Below, one piece after another: positions 59,147-64,000 of a stretch of 64,000 bases of DNA (its first letter is position 1; each line of letters opens with the position of its first letter). The notes below the pieces were generated by a model. It made no database searches and was not told where the DNA came from. It worked only from the letters and a program-made list of their open reading frames with translations. This DNA comes from JB111 sp049856295 (GTDB lineage Bacteria > Actinomycetota > Actinomycetes > Actinomycetales > Actinomycetaceae), in assembly GCF_049856295.1 (NCBI RefSeq), contig NZ_JBNDMZ010000004.1, forward strand, positions 186,001 through 250,000, written 5' to 3'. The translations under genes were made by a program, and so were the position numbers.

Positions 59147-60142
59147 CTACTCCTTCGGTGCAGCGCCGCGTACGGCGATCTCGAGCGCGGCCTCACGGTA
59201 GGTGAGGGCTCCCGACGACGTCGGGTCGTACGTGATGATGGTCTGCCCGAAACTCGGCGCCTCGGAGATTCGCACGGAGCGCGGGACGGCCGTCGTGAGG
59301 ACCTGGTCCGGGAAGTGCGTCCGGACCTCGTGCTCGACCTCCCGCGAGAGGTTGGTGCGCTTGTCGTACATCGTCAACAGGATCGTCGAGACGACGAGGT
59401 CAGGATTGAGGTGCTCGGTGATGAGGCCGATGCTACGGACGAGCTGCGTCAGTCCCTCGAGCGCGTAGTACTCGCACTGGATCGGGATGAGAACTTCGCG
59501 AGCCGCGACGAAGGCGTTGATCGTCAGCAGCCCGAGGCTCGGGGGACAGTCGACAAGAATGTAGTCGATGTTCTCCTGACCTGCGTCTTTGCGATGCTGA
59601 ACGTAGGCGTCGAGCGCATCGGCAAGCCGACGCTCGCGGTTGTCCTCGGAGACCAGCTCGATCTCGGCACCCGACAGGTCGATCGTCGACGGCACGACCT
59701 CGACGCCCGGCAGCAACGGTGCCGGCACCACGACGTCGGCGATGGTCAGCTCCCCCATGAGGACGTCGTACAGCGACTGCGTCCCGGGGTCGTGCCCGGC
59801 GCCGAGCGCCGTCGAGGCGTTTCCCTGGGGGTCGTTGTCGACGACGAGAACCCGCAGGCCGCCCTCGGCCAACGCAGCAGCCAGATTCACGGCGCTTGTG
59901 GTCTTTCCCACACCGCCCTTCTGATTGGCTACCGTTATGGTCCGCATTTGTGTGGGCTCTGGCATGTCCTTGCCGAACAGGCGCCGTCGGCGCTCCGCCT
60001 GCTGAGCGAGCTCCTGTGCGAGCGGCGTCGTTTCGTCGGCATCGAACGTGGTGTGCGAGAGAGCGTCGTCCTGGTCGTCCTCCGGCACGGCCGCAAGTCC
60101 GTGGACGTCGTCCTGAGCGGCGTCGGTCGTACGATCTGCCAT
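59147..60142 (-). CDS. parA: Chromosome-partitioning ATPase ParA (Soj)
   Basis: 331 residues from the ATG at 60142. A ~70-residue acidic leader precedes the deviant Walker A KGGVGKTTSAVNLA, the Walker A' VVDNDPQGNAST and Walker B DYILVDCPPSLGLL. ParA forms DNA-bound ATP dimers that move ParB–parS complexes apart. The C-terminal half has the family sequence VPRSVRISEAPSFGQTIITYDP. It is co-transcribed with parB. Confidence 0.97.
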   Translation of the reverse strand: MADRTTDAAQDDVHGLAAVPEDDQDDALSHTTFDADETTPLAQELAQQAERRRRLFGKDMPEPTQMRTITVANQKGGVGKTTSAVNLAAALAEGGLRVLVVDNDPQGNASTALGAGHDPGTQSLYDVLMGELTIADVVVPAPLLPGVEVVPSTIDLSGAEIELVSEDNRERRLADALDAYVQHRKDAGQENIDYILVDCPPSLGLLTINAFVAAREVLIPIQCEYYALEGLTQLVRSIGLITEHLNPDLVVSTILLTMYDKRTNLSREVEHEVRTHFPDQVLTTAVPRSVRISEAPSFGQTIITYDPTSSGALTYREAALEIAVRGAAPKE

Positions 60143-60261
60143 GCGTCCTGTCTCCAGACCCTGAGGTGTAAGGCTGTCCGAGTCTATGCCGGTTCTGGCG
60201 ATAACTGATGTCCGTCCACAGCCTGTCCCGTGGCTTGCCACTCACGGAGGAGCAGCTCCAT

Positions 60262-60291
60262 GGGGTGGTGTTCCACGTGGAACACCACCCC
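60262..60291. promoter_or_regulatory. parS-like site 1, a 30-base perfect palindrome
   Basis: Perfect symmetry over 30 bases with core TGTTCCACGTGGAACA, extended by GGGGTGG / CCACCCC arms. TGTTCCACG half-sites occur in known parS sequences (for example in Bacillus), but the mirrored, extended form is unlike the other four sites here. It lies 120 bases upstream of parA. Confidence 0.7.
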
Positions 60292-60544
60292 CGTGTAGTC
60301 GTCATCGTGCACAGAGGTGGTGACGGCACTGTTGTCACCCACCAATCTGTCCGTTCGCCGGGCACCCGTCTTGGCACGCATCGCCGTAGCTGTGCGCACG
60401 AGGATGTAGGACGTTCGGTGGTGGGGCACTTGATGCGCGCAATCGGTCGACAACATGAGCGCACCGACCACATATGGTGAGTGCACCTCTGCAGCCAGGC
60501 GTCGCGTTCCGCTGGCTACTAGTCGCGGCTTTGTGCTCGCCGGC

Positions 60545-60560
60545 TGTTTCACGTGAATCC
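60545..60560. promoter_or_regulatory. parS-like site 2
   Basis: TGTTTCACGTGAATCC; 14 of 16 match the parS consensus TGTTTCACGTGAAACA, with mismatches at positions 14 and 16. Probable ParB loading site. Confidence 0.75.
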
Positions 60561-60723
60561 TTCCGGCCGAGGGCACCTATCGGCCGCCACCAGAGTGTTG
60601 TTCACCGTCGTATGGACACATCCGTCGCCCCCGCCTGTACCTCGAGCTAGTGCAGCATGAACCATCTGTCGTTGCGTAGCCGCCGACCAAGCTCCGAGGT
60701 TGCACAACGACACTGTGCGTACT

Positions 60724-60739
60724 TGGTTCACGTGAAACG
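60724..60739. promoter_or_regulatory. parS-like site 3
   Basis: TGGTTCACGTGAAACG; 14 of 16 match the parS consensus. Core TTCACGTGAA is intact. Confidence 0.75.
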
Positions 60740-60918
60740 CGACGGGACGGGACGCATGCTCAGGTCTTCGCCGCCTCGAACATCCAGCAACGATGCGATA
60801 TATCGGCCACGCCAGAAGCAGGGTGCCGGCCTCTTGCGGCGTTCACTCGGGGACCACCTGGCTCGCCCGTTCGGAGTTCTACTCTCAGTGCTCGAGCACC
60901 GCTCCAATGGATTGATCC

Positions 60919-60934
60919 CGTTTCACGTGAAACC
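60919..60934. promoter_or_regulatory. parS-like site 4
   Basis: CGTTTCACGTGAAACC; the inner 14 bases match the parS consensus exactly. Confidence 0.85.
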
Positions 60935-61139
60935 GTGCTGTCGTGCCTACATCGACCAACCGCGTCGTGCCTGGTTCCACCGTCCGTCGCGAGGCAGCGC
61001 CTCGAGCACCGTGAGCACTCATGGTCAGGTGCCAGCACGAGCACTACTTCTGTCGTGCCACCACCGAGTCATCGACGCGGTCACCGGACGTTCGACAGCG
61101 CATCTGCAGCTTGATTCGCTTCAGAGTTTGGGCGACACC

Positions 61140-61155
61140 GGTTTCACGTGAAACT
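61140..61155. promoter_or_regulatory. parS-like site 5
   Basis: GGTTTCACGTGAAACT; the inner 14 bases match the parS consensus exactly. Together with sites 1–4 it forms a 0.9-kb cluster between parA and rsmG. Confidence 0.85.
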
Positions 61156-61709
61156 CGAGATCGCCACTTGACCGCTCGGGCCCAGCACTGAACCAGGCGG
61201 CTTAGCGGAGCCACGCCTCATCGACGGACTCCTGGAAGACACATGGCCTCCGACCTATGGGCCAGGATTGCTGGCGACCCGGGGAGCTCAACAGCAGAAG
61301 CAGCGCACGTGCCTGCCGGCAAAGGATGCCCACAGGGATCCGGGCCGAGACCGGGGGACCGCCGCACCACCCTCTTGAGAACCAGTACCCGGCACCGACG
61401 CACCCCCACGATCCGCACGCAGCGCGCCTCGGCGCCGGCCACCCGGCGCACCTGTGGCATGCACACCACCATGGGTCGACATTGCGGAGTGCAGAGCCGA
61501 GACAACTCAACCGCGATCTCTCGGGACGCCCCCCAACCTGGAGGCGGCTCCGTGGCCAGCAGCACTCCCAGAAGGCAGCCTCGCGGCACCACTCAACTGG
61601 CCGAGCGCAAAACTCATGCAGTCACACAAACCATGCATAGGCATCGATCCACCGAGATCGACGAGGCCAACCGCGCGGCCCGTCCGCGCGTTCCGGGGAC
61701 GCAAGATAG
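61156..61709. other. Non-coding stretch between the parS cluster and rsmG
   Basis: No gene or RNA is recognisable here: possible reading frames lack ribosome sites, have no actinobacterial codon bias and show no known domain. The base composition is less GC-rich than flanking coding DNA. The rsmG 3' end contains the small repeat GTCAAC–GCTT–GTTGAC that may act in termination. Confidence 0.5.
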
Positions 61710-62525
61710 TCAACGCTTGTTGACAACTACCACGGTCGTGCTCTCGCCGCCCGGGACCGGAGTCACCGACTCGACGGTCGTGCTCGCGGCACCAAGCTTG
61801 CGCAGGACCTTCCGCGCCTTCTCCACCTCGATGCTCGCCCGCTCACCCTTGAGCGCGACCAGACGCCCGCCACCTGCCACCAGCGGCATCGTCCATCGGG
61901 AGAGCCTGTCGAGAGCCGCGACTGCACGCGCCGTCACCACCGACGCCTTGAGGACCCCGTGCATCTCCTCCGCACGAGCCCGATGAATCTCGACGTTGTC
62001 GAGACCGAGCTCATCGACCACGTCGTGCAGCCAGTCGACCCGCCGCTCCATCGGCTCCACGAGGTGGACCGCTGCGTCCGGTCGCAACATCGCCACGACC
62101 ACACCGGGGAACCCCGCACCTGAGCCCACGTCGACGACCGAGTCGTCCTCGGACACGAACTGAGCAACGGCGGCGGAGTTGACGATGTGCCGACTCCACA
62201 GGCGCGGTAGTTCCCGCGGGCCGATGAGACCTCTGAGCTCACCTTCCTCGGCGAGCATCTGGGCGAAGTGCTGGGCGGGTGCCCAGGCAAGATCGAACAG
62301 CTCGGCGACCCCGGCGCCCGGGACCTCAACCGCACTCTCGGCAGCCTCGAGGTCGACGTCAGACGACACCGGATCACCGTCCTCAGCCGCACTCGCGACA
62401 CCGGAAGGGACAGCAGCCGGTGAACCGGCGCCGGCCGTCTGAGCCGCACTCTCGACACCTTCGGGTCCGTCACCCGCAGGGGCGCCGGCGAGGGAGCGGT
62501 CGGGCTGCTCGTCGTCGTGACGCAC
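61710..62525 (-). CDS. rsmG: 16S rRNA (guanine-527-N7)-methyltransferase RsmG (GidB) with N-terminal extension
   Basis: 271 residues. The SAM-binding motif VVDVGSGAGFPGVVVAML (about 128–145) and the preceding LPRLWSRHIVNSAA mark RsmG, which methylates 16S rRNA position 527; its loss gives low-level streptomycin resistance. The first ~75 residues are an Ala/Asp/Glu-rich extension not found in typical ~200-residue RsmG proteins, partly built from a repeated DNA element (see repeat). The jag stop (62530) lies just upstream. Confidence 0.95.
   Translation of the reverse strand: MRHDDEQPDRSLAGAPAGDGPEGVESAAQTAGAGSPAAVPSGVASAAEDGDPVSSDVDLEAAESAVEVPGAGVAELFDLAWAPAQHFAQMLAEEGELRGLIGPRELPRLWSRHIVNSAAVAQFVSEDDSVVDVGSGAGFPGVVVAMLRPDAAVHLVEPMERRVDWLHDVVDELGLDNVEIHRARAEEMHGVLKASVVTARAVAALDRLSRWTMPLVAGGGRLVALKGERASIEVEKARKVLRKLGAASTTVESVTPVPGGESTTVVVVNKR
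62328..62456 (-). repeat. Three copies of the 15-base repeat inside rsmG
   Basis: On the coding strand: GTCGAGAGTGCGGCT (62456–62442), GTCGCGAGTGCGGCT (62399–62385) and GCCGAGAGTGCGGTT (62342–62328). The first is identical to the intergenic copy at 55077–55091. All three lie in the same reading frame phase class of the N-terminal extension (peptides VESAAQ, VASAAED, AESAVEV). Confidence 0.65.
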
Positions 62526-62529
62526 GGGA

Positions 62530-63171
62530 TCAGGCAGGTCGGATGACCACGTGCCGGCGCGGCTCCACGCCCTCGGAGTCCGACACGAGCCCGGCGGCGG
62601 AGACCGCGTCGTGCACGATCTTCCGCTCGAACGGGTTCATCGGCTCGAGGGCCACGTCCTCCTTGCTCGTACGGACCCGCTCGATCGCCTCCTCCGCCAG
62701 CGCGGTCAGCGACACCCGTCGACCCTCCCGGTAACCGGCGATGTCGACCATGATCCGCGACCGGTCACCCAGCTTCGCCTGCACGGCGAGCCGGGTGAGC
62801 TCCTGGACGGCATCGAGCACGTGGCCGTCGTCGCCGACCAGGCGCGAGAGGTAGCGGTCGCCGTCCTCCTCGGACACGATCGAGACGGCCGCGCGGCCGT
62901 GGTCGACCTCGATGTCGATGTCGCCGTCGAGGTCGGCGATGTCGAGGAGCTCCTCGAGGTAGTCCGCCGCGACGTCCCCCTCCTCCTCGAGCCGGCTCAC
63001 CCGAGAGGACCGGGTGGGCTCTGCGTCCTTCGCGTCGTCGGCCGTCTGCCCGTCGTCGGCCGTCTCCTTCGTCGGGGCCGCCGTCGCCTGCTCATCCGGC
63101 GTCGTCGTCTCCTGCGTGGTACCGGCGTCGTCGCCGGCAGCGGTCTCCTCGGTGGTGAGGTCGTCGTTCAC
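62530..63171 (-). CDS. jag: KH/R3H-domain RNA-binding protein Jag (KhpB)
   Basis: 213 residues. An acidic, Thr-rich N-terminal ~60 residues, then the KH-like domain (DYLEELLDIADLDGDIDIEVDH, RYLSRLVGDDGHVLDAVQEL) and an R3H domain near the C-terminus (NPFERKIVHDAVSAAGL, GVEPRRHVVIRPA). KhpB binds RNA with KhpA and affects cell elongation in Gram-positives. Typical position between rsmG and yidC. Confidence 0.94.
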   Translation of the reverse strand: MNDDLTTEETAAGDDAGTTQETTTPDEQATAAPTKETADDGQTADDAKDAEPTRSSRVSRLEEEGDVAADYLEELLDIADLDGDIDIEVDHGRAAVSIVSEEDGDRYLSRLVGDDGHVLDAVQELTRLAVQAKLGDRSRIMVDIAGYREGRRVSLTALAEEAIERVRTSKEDVALEPMNPFERKIVHDAVSAAGLVSDSEGVEPRRHVVIRPA

Positions 63172-63260
63172 GATGTGCTCCTTCGTCCGACGCCCTCGGG
63201 GGCGCCTGCCATGTGGTGGGGCCTCGCCCGGGTGTCCAACCCCGGTCCGGGCCGGTGGTG

Positions 63261-64000
63261 TCAGTTCTTCTTCGCGCCGCCGGAGGACGAGCCGCCCTCG
63301 CGCTTGCGCCGCTTCTCGGCCGCGAGCCTGCGCTCGGCCTGCCTGCGCTCGTACCGCTTCTGCGCGCGCTCGGCGGCGGTCAGACCATCCTTGCCGCGGA
63401 CCTCGAACTCGCCGTCGTCGCCGGCCTCATCGGCGGAGCCTGCCGCGTCGTCGGCGGCCGTCGCGCCCGCCACCTCGGTCCCACGCTTGGGCTGCGGCTT
63501 GCGCTGACCGGCAGACGCGCTCCGCTTGAGGGTCGGGATCTCCTCCTCGAGCGGGGGAAGTCCCTTGCGCGCACGCTTGGCGTTCTTCTTCTCCACCATC
63601 GCCTTGTAGGCGTCGGAGCCCGGGGTCGGCTGCCGCTTGATCGTGTAGAACTGCTGGCCCATCGACCACAGGTTCGAGATGAACCAGTAGATGAGGACAC
63701 CGATCGGGAAGTTGACGCCGGTGACGGCGAAGACGACCGGGAGGATGTACAGCAGGATCTGCTGCTGCCGGAACATCGGGCTCTCGAGCGCCGCCGGCGG
63801 CATGTTCTTCATCGTCAGCTGACGCTGCGTGAAGAAGGTCGACAGCGACATCGCGATGATGAGGACGACCGTGACGACCCGGACCGACGTGAGGTCGGCG
63901 TCGAGGTTCGCCGCGCTGTCGCCGAACGTCTGCATGAAGGTCGACGAGATCGGTGCGCCGAAGAGCAGGGAGTTCTCGGCCTCGCGGGCGAGGTCCTGGG
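63261..64000 (-). CDS. yidC: Membrane protein insertase YidC (C-terminal part; continues past the window)
   Basis: About 246 C-terminal residues are present. The late YidC helices are visible (VRVVTVVLIIAMSLSTFFTQRQLTMKNMP, QQQILLYILPVVFAVTGVNFPIGVLIYWFISNLWSMGQQFYTI), followed by a ~110-residue Lys/Arg-rich charged tail that can contact ribosomes, as in actinobacterial YidC. It inserts membrane proteins and should be followed upstream by rnpA and rpmH toward oriC. Confidence 0.95.
   Translation of the reverse strand, partial: QDLAREAENSLLFGAPISSTFMQTFGDSAANLDADLTSVRVVTVVLIIAMSLSTFFTQRQLTMKNMPPAALESPMFRQQQILLYILPVVFAVTGVNFPIGVLIYWFISNLWSMGQQFYTIKRQPTPGSDAYKAMVEKKNAKRARKGLPPLEEEIPTLKRSASAGQRKPQPKRGTEVAGATAADDAAGSADEAGDDGEFEVRGKDGLTAAERAQKRYERRQAERRLAAEKRRKREGGSSSGGAKKN

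Noticed and set aside
60143..61709. Several reading frames of 60–250 codons between parA and rsmG
   Set aside because: No codon bias, ribosome sites or recognisable domains; they overlap the parS sites and each other.
1..64000. tRNA genes, insertion sequences, integrases or att sites
   Set aside because: I scanned the intergenic gaps on both strands and saw no cloverleaf with 3' CCA-type end, no transposase or recombinase, and no flanking direct repeats supporting insertion.

Overview
The window is chromosomal DNA of a very high-GC actinobacterium, most likely an order Micrococcales member. The evidence is the strong G/C third-position bias, many GTG starts, ATGA/GTGA gene overlaps, a mycothiol-type DinB protein, inositol-phosphate synthase, a CmtR-type sensor, and the classic actinobacterial origin-proximal order cca–NUDIX–DUF6049–murJ–pseudokinase–trxB–trxA–ddl-like–parB–parA–rsmG–jag–yidC. 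I cannot name the genus from sequence alone. dnaA and oriC should lie just beyond base 64000, past yidC, rnpA and rpmH.

Bases 1–29,300 are accessory or strain-variable. They hold a TetR regulator with a clear palindromic operator, a hydrolase–DrrAB-type ABC export operon, a DHA2 drug exporter, a frameshifted luciferase-like oxidoreductase, an ECF sigma factor with a SnoaL-like tail, and an MNT antitoxin whose HepT partner is reduced to 30 codons. They continue with an ArsR–AHSA1–TfoX–DUF2461 operon, a CmtR–cation transporter pair, HxlR and DUF899 genes, a secreted L,D-transpeptidase with propeller-like repeats, a PP2C phosphatase, a relBE-type module, a LacI-controlled operon (NCS2 permease, amidohydrolase, TauE exporter), acetyltransferases and an MscS channel.

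Bases 30,000–43,000 are core genes: dnaB (its upstream region carries a cluster of DnaA-box-like sequences), two exporters, the rpsF–ssb–rpsR–rplI operon, a bifunctional class A penicillin-binding protein, ino1 and a P-type cation ATPase. Bases 43,000–64,000 are the origin-proximal block for envelope assembly, redox and chromosome segregation. MurJ and its pseudokinase/ectodomain partner are separate genes here, whereas in Mycobacterium tuberculosis they form one protein. ParAB is followed by a 0.9-kb cluster of five parS-like sites.

Notable non-coding structure includes six copies of a 15-base repeat (three intergenic, three inside the 5' part of rsmG), tandem LacI-type palindromes, several genes whose -10 box sits 6–7 bases before the start codon (leaderless mRNAs), and three strong terminator hairpins. 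I saw no tRNA, rRNA, CRISPR array, insertion sequence or prophage.
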